A stretch of DNA of 64,000 bases from positions 199,715 through 263,714 of the forward strand of contig NMRA01000531.1 in the NCBI GenBank assembly GCA_002633005.1, in the 5' to 3' direction. The notes beneath the pieces were generated by a model, which saw nothing but the letters and a program-made list of their open reading frames with translations, was not told where the DNA came from and did not search any database. Shown here one piece after another: positions 12,169-23,500 of this stretch. The DNA is from Phoronis australis (Eukaryota > Phoronida > Phoronidae). A program made the position numbers and the translations under genes. The first letter of the stretch is position 1, and every line of letters starts with the position of its first letter.

Positions 12169-12563
12169 GTCTGTTTTGCTGTCACTCTTCAATACAAGTT
12201 AAGACTGCGTTTGAACTTCAAAGTCTCTCTTGGTTAACATACCTGAAAATTTTGAACGAAGACGAATTTCATGTTTGCAGGTTCTTCATGTTTTATTGGA
12301 CACTTGGAATGGAATTGTGTAATGGAGTAGTGGGTAGAGTAGTAATGATTGAATTCTACTTGTAATTTTGACTCACAAGTCAGTGTATTGAATTTGATTA
12401 CCATGTGAAGCATTCAGAGTAACTAGCGTGTATGCTGCAATCAATAGGGGGTTCACTTTACTGCTCGCATGTTGGTCATATATCTAGCTGTAGGAAAGTT
12501 AACTTTGTAAAATACACTCTGGTAAATGAGTCAAATTGGGTATGGCAATTTATCGTTACAGCT

Positions 12564-12637
12564 GTTGTGGTACGCACCCCACAGTACCGTACTGCAAATT
12601 GTTGTGGTACGCACCCCACAGTACCGTACTGCAAATT
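12564..12637. repeat. Perfect 37-base tandem duplication
   Basis: Two identical units, 12564-12600 and 12601-12637, beginning GTTGTGGTACGCACCCCACA; a third copy starts (GTTGTG) and then diverges. It is intronic, between the two SH3-B exons. Confidence 0.9.
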
Positions 12638-12707
12638 GTTGTGATAATTTGCAAAATGCATGTTTATTTGTTGAAATTTATCAAAGTGGTACACTCTTCT
12701 TCCTCAG

Positions 12708-12810
12708 GAGGAAGAAGGCTGGTATCTTGGTATAGCTAAAGGCAAGCAAGGGCTGTTCCCGTCTAATTTTGTGGAAGTGATCGAAGATGAAACCCCAACA
12801 GAAATTAAAG
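12708..12810 (+). CDS. SH3KBP1: CIN85/CD2AP-like adaptor, exon with second half of SH3-B
   Basis: This exon completes SH3-B with EEEGWYLGIAKGKQGLFPSNFV, followed by EVIEDETPTEIK, matching the family's EEGWWSG...GLFPSNFVKE ending. The second binding-pocket Trp is Tyr here (GWY), a common SH3 variant. Acceptor TTCCTCAG|GAG (phase 0) and donor AAAG|GTAGCA (phase 1) bound it. The preceding 539-base intron contains a perfect 37-base tandem duplication. Confidence 0.88.
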
Positions 12811-13855
12811 GTAGCATACTTCTTTTACTTTTTCTCATAAGAGGGTATCGTTGATTTTTTATAAAAAATTCACGTTTTATGTTTTGGTCTTTGCAAATCT
12901 AGAAATATAAGGGGGTAACAACCGGAACTTTAATTGATGCCTAAACGGTGGAACTTTGGCTAAAATGTGAAATATACATGGGTTACCGAAAAGACATCTC
13001 TGATTACATTAATGATTGGAATCCTTTTGAAAACCAATTAATTTTTTATAAATTTCAGATTTTTGGTTTTAGCGACTTATTATATTTCCTGGTATACTGA
13101 TTTTGTTTACGTTGACTTAAGTAAAAGTTTTTCTTGAATTAGAGTTCCTCAAATTCAAGCCTTTTGGCTTCTATGCAGGTTAGTACATGGTAAATTTGTT
13201 TGATGTTTTTTTCTTAGCGAAAGTTTTGTCCACGAAATATGAACATTGATTAGGGGGTCATCGGGTTCGTTTTTGAGCTGTTTTAGCTTAGCAACGTCTC
13301 ATAAGAATGTTTAGTTTGATCTCCCTAAAAGCGTGAAAACCTGATGCGTGCTGGTCACTAAGTTAGCATAATGCGCCAGATTCCTGAAACTCACAGAAAC
13401 CTGCCCTGTAGTTGTCAGGGTCTTCATGAGAGAGGTTTTCAACTCTGCCAGTTTCTTTCAGGATTATGTACAAACTTGTCCATTTTTTGCATGCTATTTC
13501 AGTTAGACATGTAACAGGACCATCTAAATGTGCTTGCTTCTTTAAGTGATAAAATACTTAGCTGATATGATAATTTTAGACACCAACTCATTAGTTACCT
13601 GTGGTCATCATAGCTGTCCCTCCTTTTTCTCATTCCCATGTATATACCATATAAAAGTTTTATTTATTTTGAATTCAGTCTGTAAATCCAATTTGTAAAT
13701 ACTGTTTAATTTTAATGTATCTTAATTTAATCTGTTTATATATCTTACTTTATTTAATTCAACTTTTGCTGCAGAGGACCATGCTGGATATTAGCCTTTG
13801 GCTAAAGCATGTTTGATATCTATTGTATTTTATCCTCTACAAATCAGAGTTTGTT
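12811..13855. other. Intron sequence, nothing recognised
   Basis: AT-rich intron after SH3-B with no ORF or repeat that I can support. Confidence 0.5.
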
Positions 13856-13856
13856 A

Positions 13857-13857
13857 A

Positions 13858-13890
<33 letters not shown>
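13857..13890. repeat. ATT microsatellite
   Basis: About eleven ATT units, directly abutting the left end of the dispersed repeat at 13891. Confidence 0.9.
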
Positions 13891-14570
13891 GCGCCCACAT
13901 ATTTATATGTGGACGCATTATGCCGTCATCTCTGTCCGTCCGGGCGGCGTCCGCTGCTCTATCTCCAAAACCCTTTGACATACGTTCATGAAATTTGGCA
14001 CATATGTTCCATTCATGAATGGGACGGCATGTGCGAACTTTCGGACGGATCCAACTACCGGTGTGCCCCCTAGTGGCAATTTTAGTTTTTTACGCTTACC
14101 TTTGTATCTTCAAAAGTCCTTAACGGATTTTCATGAAATTTGGTATGTAGGCACCTATTAGTGAGATGACGCTATCCTCCCGTTTTCAGATGGATTCGAC
14201 ATAGTTTGCGCCACCTAGTGGCCATTTTTAGTGTTTTCGAGTCTGTTTTTGTGCGTCCACCCCTCTATCAACCAAACCGCTCAAAGGATGATTGTGAAAA
14301 TTGGCATGTATGTGCTTACTATGTAGAGGACGGTTGACGATGATTTTCCGACGATTTCGACTACTGTGGCGCCTCCTAGTGGCAGTTTTTTTTTTTTGCG
14401 CCCATGGCTGTATCTCCCAAACCGTTTGCAGGATCTTTACTAAATTTAGCAAGTGTATTTATGTGATGTTGACAACGGACGATGACGACTTTAGGATGAT
14501 TCTGACTACCGGTATGCCTCTAGTGGCAATTTTAGTATTTGCCTCTAGTGGCAATTTTAGTATTTTACAT
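13891..14570 (+). repeat. Dispersed modular repeat, copy A (four modules)
   Basis: It starts with a palindrome, CCCACATATTTATATGTGG-like (13893-13912), followed by four modules of about 150 bases. Each carries text like ATGAAATTTGG and later CCTAGTGGC. Core motifs lie at 14065-14076, 14210-14221, 14371-14382 and about 14516-14526; on the - strand they read CCACTAGGGGGC, CCACTAGGTGGC, CCACTAGGAGGC and a shorter form. Related copies are at 52715-53880 and 59440-59915. No transposase is seen. Confidence 0.75.
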
Positions 14571-15219
14571 TGACCTCTGTATTTTCATAGGTCTTCAGGT
14601 GTATACTTTGTGTTACTTCGTGACTATGAAGGAAAAGTTCCAAGTAGAAATTTGTTTCTGGCATTCTAATGCTGTGCTAATTTCGTATATTGGTAAATTT
14701 GTTTTTAATTCTATGTTTCTGTGGTGCTTTAAGCAACTGGTGTATAGGATGTGCTTGTATTATGAAGATTACTCACATTTTGCCCCTAGCCTGTTGAGGA
14801 GACAATGTTCACGCCTTTCCATTTTGCTAACTACAACATATATATATGCCCTCTACTGGCCACTTTATGGTACCAATATACAACCCTAGAAGGATACCGT
14901 TTGCAGTGCAATTGTGGGCACATTTCAACGCTCTGCGTTGCTCTTGTTATTATTTGCTTAGCATGCTTACTTGTTAAAAAATTGTCGCGCGTTCCAATGA
15001 TCCATAAACTTTTGACAGTCAGTTTCCAAAGTTAAAAGTAAGAAGTGGTGCTACTACTTTTTGTTAATGTCACATGACAGCAACCAAAGGGTTGCACTGT
15101 TTCCTATTATTTTTATGTTATTGTAGACAGAGTGCTCTTTTGTGATGTTGACATTACTGTGAGGTGCAGATCCTCGGTGATTTCCATGTCAATGTTCACC
15201 CTGTTGTGTCTGGTTACAG
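14571..15219. other. Intron sequence before the conserved linker exon
   Basis: AT-rich; an ORF of 116 codons at 14539-14889 runs out of the repeat and is not recognisable. Nothing else seen. Confidence 0.4.
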
Positions 15220-15369
15220 AGCCCCCTCGTGAACATCGCCCTCCACCCCCAACTCCTGACAAAGAACCACAGCCTGAGCCTGAGCCTGAACCTGCCAAAC
15301 CTAAGAAGATCCAGGGAGTCGGCTTGGGCAATATCTTTAAAGAAGGCCCCATTAAACTTCGGTCTACAG
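15220..15369 (+). CDS. SH3KBP1: CIN85/CD2AP-like adaptor, conserved linker exon after SH3-B
   Basis: This exon encodes a proline/glutamate-rich stretch (five PE/EP steps) followed by KPKKIQGVGLGNIFKEGPIK. The latter corresponds to the strongly conserved linker KKIRGIGFGDIFKEG found after SH3-B in vertebrate CD2AP and CIN85, and so independently confirms the family. Acceptor TGGTTACAG|AG and donor CTACAG|GTTCAT bound it; both ends are phase 1. The molecular role of this linker is not firmly established as far as I know. Confidence 0.88.
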
Positions 15370-16690
15370 GTTCATTAATCATATTGCACGCCATTAAGTG
15401 CTGATTAGTACAGTGGCATCATTTATCATTCCTCAAAAAGTCAAGTTAGTCACTGCCAAGTTAGGAGTATGTACCAGGAATTTCTGAAAATAGACCCTAA
15501 TTGCAAAAGTACGCCTGTGGTTGTTTTTTCGGTAACTGTTTGTGTGTTTTGAAAATTTGATGAATCGTTCTAAAATGCGTATATAATATGAATTGAAGGG
15601 AAATTTTGTTATTTTGGTAGCACATTTTTGGGATCGCGGTTTTGCTCAAATGACTATCATTTAATGAGATATTCATGGGCAACTATGTTCGTAACAAGTC
15701 ATACTAGCTCAGCATGAAGGAGAGTTTTAACGCATGCGAAATAAGTATGGATGAATAAAATTCTGAGTTGTGAGATACAACTACACACATTACAAGTGCT
15801 GTTTATCCAAACTGCACAAAAAATTTTGTTGCATCGCTTATGAACTTTTTGCATTTGTTTCTTTGTCAGTACTAACCAATGGCCCTTTTAATTTATGGGG
15901 CTACTCACATTTACTGAAGGATTTTTCACTTTTACATTCTTTAAAATCAAGTCTCTAATAGATAACAATTGATAAATATTTGCTTTAAAACTGCACAATA
16001 AAATGTTTGGCACTGTTTTTGAAAATATGCCCCCCTCCATTTCCTAAAATACGCCCGGGTGTATGTTCAGTTTCACTTGACGTTTTTGAAAGTTCGTTTT
16101 ACCGAATATTCGCCCATGGGTCTGTTTTCGGAAATTTTTGTTATTAGTTTACCGTGACGTGCAAAGAGTCTGGTTACATACAATGTTTTCAGAGTGACTA
16201 GTGGGTTACCTTTATTTTGTTGGAAATGAGAACGACGCTGGAATCTACAGTTTATCAACAGACTTGTGTATGAAACCATCTGTGTATTCTTGGACGTTGC
16301 TTAACATCATGACTGTCTACACTTCTGTAGGGCTGCCAACTATTACGGATTTATCTATTTTATGGCCTAAAAATCAGTAGGTGCAGATTTTCTGATGTTA
16401 CAGATATTGAGCATTTAATTCTCTTCATAGAAGTCAAATTTGGTGTCCGATTGATAAAGATCGAGACAGACAATACCTAAAGTTATGGAAATAGCCGAAA
16501 ACAAAATCGGGCCAATAAGACATGTTCTGAGTGCTAGTACATAATAGAAGTTGCGTATGAAATTTCCCTTTCGTGATTGACCAGTTGTTATTTGCAAAGG
16601 ACAGGCCAATGAAGAATGGGCTTACTTGGTTTGTCATTGTGGGGAATCATATGCTTTGGAAATCATGTTAATGTGTCGAGAGCGAAATTT
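15370..16690. other. Intron sequence, nothing coding recognised
   Basis: Short ORFs on both strands have no domain. Text such as AAAATACGCCC recurs (about 15510 and 16050), hinting at an old repeat. Confidence 0.35.
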
Positions 16691-17936
16691 CGGAAACAAG
16701 TATATTGAGGAATTAGATTACATTAGAGAATGGAAACGAGTATTCTGAGGAATTAGGTTACATCAGAGAATGGAAACGAGTATACTGAGGAATTAGGTTA
16801 CATCAGATAATGGAAACGAGTATACTGAGGAATTAGATTACATTAGAGAATGGAAACGAGTATACTGAGGAATTAGGTTACATCAGAGAATGGAAACGAG
16901 TATACTGAGGAATTAGGTTACATCAGAGAATGGAAATGAGTATAGTGAGGAATTAGGTTACATCAGAGAATGGAAACGAGTATACTGAGGAATTAGGTTA
17001 CATTAGAGAATGGAAACGAGTATACTGAGGAATAAGATTACATAAGAGAATGGAAACGAGTATACTGAAGAATTGGATTACATCAGAGAATGGAAACGAG
17101 TATACTGAGGAATTAGATTACATTAGAGAATGGAAACGAGTATACTGAGGAATTAGGTTACATCAGAGAATGGAAACGAGTATACTGAGGAATTAGATTA
17201 CATAAGAGAATGGAAACGAGTATACTGAGGAATTAGGTTACATCAGAGAATGGAAACGAGTATACTGAGGAATTAGGTTACATCAGAGAATGGAAACGAG
17301 TATACTGAGGAATTAGGTTACATCAGAGAATGGAAACGAGTATACTGAGGAATTAGATTACATAAGAGAATGGAAACGAGTATACTGAGGAATTAGATTA
17401 CATAAGAGAATGGAAACGAGTATACTGAGGAATTAGATTACATAAGAGAATGGAAACGAGTATACTGAGGAATTAGATTACATAAGAGAATGGAAACGAG
17501 TATACTGAGGAATTAGATTACATAAGAGAATGGAAACGAGTATACTGAGGAATTAGATTACATAAGAGAATGGAAACGAGTATACTGAGGAATTAGATTA
17601 CATAAGAGAATGGAAACGAGTATACTGAGGAATTAGATTACATAAGAGAATGGAAACGAGTATACTGAGGAATTAGATTACATAAGAGAATGGAAACGAG
17701 TATACTGAGGAATTAGATTACATAAGAGAATGGAAACGAGTATACTGAGGAATTAGATTACATAAGAGAATGGAAACGAGTATACTGAGGAATTAGATTA
17801 CATAAGAGAATGGAAACGAGTATACTGAGGAATTAGATTACATAAGAGAATGGAAACGAGTATACTGAGGAATTAGATTACATAAGAGAATGGAAACGAG
17901 TATACTGAGGAATTAGATTACATAAGAGAATGGAAA
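16691..17936. repeat. 40-base minisatellite, about 31 units
   Basis: The unit includes GAGTATACTGAGGAATTAGA and TTACATAAGAGAATGGAAAC. The left half mixes variants (AATTAGGTTACATCAG, AATTAGATTACATTAG); from about 17341 to 17925 the units are essentially identical. One phase reads like protein (ENGNEYTEELDYIR), but 40 is not divisible by 3, so the frame meets TAG in the next unit: it is not coding. It lies in the intron before the exon at 18489. Confidence 0.95.
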
Positions 17937-18213
17937 AGGGATTTTGCATTTAGTCACGCTGACTTCACCACGGATTGTCTTGATGTCTGAAACACAGGTA
18001 CGGATCAGGAATTAAAAGATATCAGGATTTGTGGGGTCTTGGTAGTGTAGGAAGAAATCAACCATACCAACATCAAAAGCTGAAGTTGCCTTTTTAGATT
18101 AACAGGATATAATGGAAAATTAAATTTAAACAGAAAATTGTTGTTTTGGCGTGTTTCGATATATAGTGCTGTTGAACTGGAATGAAGTGTGCAGGTTATG
18201 TCCTTCCTTAATG

Positions 18214-18430
18214 AGTTGGCAGCCCTGTATCTGATCCATGTGTAGGATGGGTTGGCAGTCCTGCATCTAATTCATGTGTAGGATGGGTTGGCAGTCCTGC
18301 ATCTAATTCATGTGTAGGATGGGTTGGCAGTCCTGCATCTAATTCATGTGTAGGATGGGTTTGGCAGCCCTGTATCTGATCCATGTGTAGGATGGGTTTG
18401 GCAGCCCTGTATCTGATCCATGTGTAGGAT
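18214..18430. repeat. 36-37-base tandem repeat, six units
   Basis: Units begin GGTTGGCAG, contain CTAATTCATGTGTAGGATG, and come in two subtypes (GTCCTGCATCTAATTC in the middle, GCCCTGTATCTGATCC at both ends). It lies 59 bases upstream of a coding exon, close to its branch-point region. Confidence 0.9.
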
Positions 18431-18488
18431 TTTTACCATTATCTTGATGACGTATACCAATAAGTTTTCAACATTCATGTCTTCTTAG

Positions 18489-18553
18489 CTGGGTCTGCTG
18501 GCAATAAAAAAGGTGAACATAAAGTTATTGGTGCTGATCTTGAGCAAAAAGAG
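18489..18553 (+). CDS. SH3KBP1: CIN85/CD2AP-like adaptor, small linker exon
   Basis: A 65-base exon encoding AGSAGNKKGEHKVIGADLEQKE, lying 60 bases after a tandem-repeat block. Acceptor TGTCTTCTTAG|CT (phase 1) and a near-perfect donor GAG|GTGAGT (phase 0) bound it, and the reading frame joins both neighbours. No known motif is visible. It is too short to recognise on sequence alone; the phase fit and the strong donor are the evidence. Confidence 0.7.
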
Positions 18554-20180
18554 GTGAGTTTGCATCATGATCATTTGACAGGTCCTGATAAAATTAGTCA
18601 CAAGGTTACATGGTATGGATGACAACCGCCAGTTGATTTTGAATTTGATTTGACAGCTGTAGCACCCCCTGTTGACTGTTTGATTATTGTCACAAACTTC
18701 CTTTTCTGTCAATTTTTGGATTAACGACTTCACAAATTTTGCAGAAGCATGTTTCAGAAATGTCCTCTTGATTTTGGGATGAATTGGATTCCCACGGCAC
18801 ACTCTGCTGGCAGTTTTAATTTTCGAATAAATATTTTTGTCTGCTCATTTTTGGCAAAATGAGTTTACTAATTTGTCCAAACTTGTCCTTCAGCTGTCAT
18901 AAAGGATTGACAGATTTTGATGAAACTTTACCCAAATGTTTTTGCCTGGAATGTTCTGGAACCTGTCCATTAACTACAGGGGCACCCCTGTTGGTCATTT
19001 CAGTTTTCAACAAGATATTGCTACATCAAAATTTTCATCAGAGTTATCTTTGTTTGTTAAGTAATTTGAATACAGCTTGCCAGATTTTTATTGAAATTGA
19101 CATAGATATAATTGTTCTGAATGCAACCACCCAAGATTTTTTATTTCAAGTGACTTCTACCCCCTGCCGAACGGATTTTATTGGAACAGCCTTAAGATTA
19201 TATTCAATTTTGCATAGCAGTTTTGAAAATCGGTTTCTCTTTCATGCATGGTTCTTTTCCCGTGACATGTGTTCATTTGTGTTGCAATTTTCATTTGAAA
19301 CAGCCATATCTCAGACGTTTGATTTTTCTTCGTGCAACAGAGATATCTGACATCAAAAATGATCACTTTGGCCATGTTACATCTCTGTTGTTTGATGTTA
19401 AATAACAAATTTGGGACATGTTTCCCTGCGTGCTGACTATAAGAATACACAGTTCAAACATGGAGTCACCTCCAACTTAGGTCTTTTGGAAATTCATGCT
19501 CAGAGCAAAAATGGCAAGTTTAATTAAAATGTCAGCTATGTAATTATAATTTTTTGTGTGGCATTTTAAGGTATGAATTACTAAAAAAGCTTCTTGAGTG
19601 CAACGAGAGACTGAAAGGCTCCAACGGCCGTGAACTTGTTCGTGGGACAGTTATTTTATATTTTGTGCAGCATTCCGCTGGAAATAAAATTATGGTCAGG
19701 AAAAAATGGCTAAGAAGACCCGCAGTTAAAGGTTGTGGTAAATTATTACAAACTGATGGGTCCAAATAAAACCACATTTTTCAAACTAACAAATTTGGAA
19801 CTCTCATTTAAATGAATCTCTCTGCCCAGTATTCTTTGCCGAACTTAAAAGTGCCTGACTGGGTGGAAGTTATCAGGGGGGTGTTACACCCCCTAAACAC
19901 CTGCTAGAAGTTTCGTCCCTGTTTGAGTGCATCTTATCCTGAAAGCCTGAAAGTTTCATAACAATCCACCAACAAATAACAAATTTTGACCGTTGCTAGT
20001 GATTGCACCCAATGTTACATATATCCTCAAAGTTTACATGGCACTGGCAAATGCTAAAAAAATGGTAGGGAAATAGTTATTTTTTATTGAAATGTGCAAG
20101 AGCCTTAAACCTGGGGAATACCAACAAGCTTATTTAATAATTGAATCCATGTTCATAACATGACATAATCTCTATGTATC
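18554..20180. other. Intron sequence with decayed modular repeat
   Basis: From about 18640 to 19400 the text (GATTTTGATGAAACTTT, CACCCCTGTTGGTCAT, CCCCCTGCCGAACGG) resembles the module style of copy A at 13891 but is far more degenerate. The 163-codon ORF at 18859-19350 sits in this and has no domain. Confidence 0.35.
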
Positions 20181-20285
20181 TCCCACAGGACATTCCAAAG
20201 ATTATATATATATGTATATACATATACATATACATACAATCTCTATGCTGTTTCTCCCACAGGACATTCCAAAGAAGGCAGAGAG
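20181..20285 (+). promoter_or_regulatory. Duplicated 3' splice site with TA microsatellite between
   Basis: TCTCCCACAGGACATTCCAA occurs twice, with exon starts at 20189 and 20263, separated by a TATA/CATA simple repeat. The 74-base offset is not a multiple of 3, so use of the first site would shift the frame to a stop near 20434. Confidence 0.7.
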
Positions 20286-20344
20286 TCAACCTCGACCACC
20301 ATCACAGCCTCCACCAACACTACCTCCAAGGACAGCTAAGGCGG
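20263..20344 (+). CDS. SH3KBP1: CIN85/CD2AP-like adaptor, proline-rich exon at the isoform branch point
   Basis: It encodes DIPKKAESQPRPPSQPP followed by PTLPPRTAKA. PTLPPR fits the PxxxPR ligand type that CIN85/CD2AP SH3 domains bind, so intramolecular or inter-subunit SH3 binding is possible. Acceptor TTTCTCCCACAG|GAC (phase 0) and donor GCGG|GTGAGT (phase 1) bound it. The donor can join in frame either to the giant exon (20571) or to the SH3-C exon (34205), since both begin with the same phase. A near-copy of its acceptor and first 13 bases sits 74 bases upstream. Confidence 0.85.
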
Positions 20345-20570
20345 GTGAGTGGATGCATGGGTGTGGGGATCAACGCTTGTCTGTCATCTACTCTCATGCC
20401 TGGGCTTTGGTTTGCTAACATTTCTGTGCTCTGAAATTTATGGTCGCATCTTTGTGCAGGCTCTGGTTTAAGGCTATTTTGCATGTGTGTGTCAGTATCA
20501 ATAACCTTCCTGTCTATGTTTTTCTCCACCTATCCTCTGGTCTGTCACGCCTCTGTTTCATTTCTCATAG

Positions 20571-23500
20571 ATCTGCACCCTCCCAACCAACCCTCACTGA
20601 CTCGACGCTCATCACTAAACCAGGCTAAAAGAGAAAACGCGTCAGGTTTCTCCAGCTGTGCCGATGCGGAGATTGATCAGGAAAGTAACCTGTCGCATGA
20701 TTTGTTTGATGATGCAACTGTAGATCAGGTTGGCATTATTTCTCCACCTTGCTCATCCGACAGTGCTAGCGAATTGTCTGATGTGCCAATGAACCTCACT
20801 CCACTGAGTAGAACCCGTGAGACACCACCGCCCAAGCAGACCTTTCGGCGGCGGCGCTCCTCCAGTAAAAAGAGTAGTCCTGAAGTCTCACATGAGGATG
20901 AAGATGTGGATCGTTTGGTTGGCAGTTTTTCGTTAGTGGAGACAGAAGCTAATAAGAGTTGTGAAGAACAATTCAGCAACACCCTTGAGCCTATCCTGGA
21001 GAGACAAGAATGCACTACATCTGGAGTGCAGCCAAAGCAAGTATCACGCAACACAGCTTCTATGAAGACTAAAAAATCTACAAAATTTGCCAGATGCGGA
21101 GCTGCATCTAGGGCTCCAGTTGCTCGAAAGAGGTCTGCTGAGCCCAGCTTTCATCAGCCAGAACCACTGCATTCTGATAAACTGAAGAGGACCAAACGCA
21201 ATAGCAGTGCTCAAGAACCTCAAGTGAAAGCTCAGGCTCGCAACCCGAGGTCCAACAGGCTTACACCGCAGTTACCATCTAATTTCTGCCAGACAACTGT
21301 AAGTGGCATGATGCAACTTGGGCATGGGTTTGTCACTCCACCTGTTGCCCAATTGAAGAACTACCAACGTCCTGCGGACCTGAGAAGACTGTGTTTTGGG
21401 GGCAGAGGGGGAGGCAGGCATGCAAAGCAGCGTAATCATGACTGCACTAATGGTTCAGTTTCCAACCCCATACGCCCTACAAAGATTACAGATAGTGTCC
21501 GTCTTATACGACGGAGGTACAGTAAAAACAGGCGATTGTCTTCTGATGATCACTTGAACAGAGATCAGTGCATGCAGTTTCCAGAGGACTTCTTGAATCG
21601 AGAGTGCTCCTCCACTGAACAACTTCCTAGTGTTGAATTGCCTGATCTCAACCAGATCCAGAGGTCCTCGTATGATCAGCAGGATAACTCACCCATTGGC
21701 CTGTTGAATGATGTGCTGTCTCTCGTTTTAAGCACAACTCGTTTTGATGAAAGTTCATCTAAAGCATTTACAACTGCTGCAGCTAACGTGTCCCCATCAA
21801 ATCTGGTTTCCACATCCACTGCCTCAAATAAGGTTTCTGGCGCCGGGGGACAGAGACAAAATCTTGATGTTGTGAGGCACGTAAGTGAGCATGCTCCCGA
21901 CAAGGGGTTCCCTAGTCACTATGGACGACCACAATCAGCTAGTCCTGATAGTTCTTACTCTGACACTAAGGTTGACTTGAGAAGCCATCAGAAAGGATCT
22001 AGCCCCATATTTAAGGGTACCGTGTGTAGTTCTGTGAGCATTGACAGTGGAAATGTGTCGAGTTCCTATGATGAACTGCGCAGAATACTGTCGTCAGAAA
22101 GCAGTAGGTCCACTCTGGCCAGTTTCGCATCACTCTTGGGTCATGCGTGTTGTGGTCCAAGCCATGGAGCTGTAGACACGAAGGACATCAGTGTAGCTGA
22201 TGATTCTACTCAGACAGTCAGTATCGATCCTCAGCTCAGTGACGAGGCTTCGTTAAATCTGTGTGATTTTTTAATTCAATATATATGCAGTAAAAAGGAA
22301 CAGAGATCTTCACGATCTGAGGAGTTGTCTAGTGGTCAGCAACCTGCCTCTTCCAGTATACTGCCTAACCATCAACCAGATGTTAACGTTTCACAGAAGA
22401 AGTTCGATGTTGAAGATGCAATGTCTTGGGATGACTGGTTGAGGCTTTATGCTCCTAGTAATCAGCATTGCTCATCGTCTGGTGTTTCCCGCCACAGAGA
22501 CACACCTTATCCTAAATTGAAAAGTGTTGGCCATCTGCCAGTTATGTCCCAGTCTGTCTGCCCTCCACCCTGTGTGACCACTTGTCAGCAGGATCAGTCC
22601 CATAAACCTTCCGCTGTGCAGACAGAATTTTTGCAGAGCTCTTCTGAGCCACCTCTTGGAAGTAATGACAGCAGCACTTCTGGTTGTGGCCTTCAGCAAA
22701 ACGTCGCTACAGCAACGCCAAAACACAGTGCTGTTGTACTCTTGGACAAGCTCATGGAGAATGCACTGTCATCTAATGAGGGTGAACGCAAGAAGAAACT
22801 GGAGAAGATATTCAGCTTTCCCAGTATCGCACATTTTTTGCAGTCATTGTCCTGCAAGGATATTAGTGCACCCAGTTGTGATGACAAAGTAAAATCCAAT
22901 TCATGCTGTAGCACGCATAACAAGGACCAAGATATCTGTCAAAGTTCTGGCCAATTGTTTAAAAGCCAAAATCAGAAGCTAGCACAGAATGAGAATAGTC
23001 GAAATGACCCAGTCATTAACAAGTGTTGTGAACTATTACTAATGGCAGCACCAGAGCCCAGTAAGTACAATGAACCTCATTCAGAGCGAGGTAAAATTTC
23101 GAACACCAGTCATTCGCTTGAGCAAGTTTCAAAGAGTCCCCTACAGACACCAGAATGTAGAATTGAAGAAACTTCAGAGAGATCTTGTAACAATGCGAGC
23201 TTTCCACATTTGGTAGAGCAAATGTCAAGGAGCCATATTTGGAAGCCAAAAGACCATACTGATATGACGTCTGACACCTTGTCGTCGGATAGACCTGTCA
23301 TTCCAAGTTTAGCACTTTTGTTTGATCAATTGTCTCGATGTCAGCTTCAAAATCCTCCAGGCCAAATTGATGACGTATCTGATGCGGTTCCTCCTTCAGA
23401 GAGAACTGCTAGTATTCCCGAGGTATTATCCAGTCAGCTTCAAACATCTCGAGGCCAAAATGACATCACCCCTGATGCACCTTCTTCAGATAGAGCTTTA

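Noticed and set aside
16691-17936. CRISPR-like regular array or coding repeat
   Set aside because: Units are directly contiguous without spacers, the genome is eukaryotic, and the 40-base period breaks every reading frame; it is a minisatellite.
18859-19350. 163-codon ORF on the + strand
   Set aside because: Falls in a degenerate modular repeat in an intron and lacks any domain.
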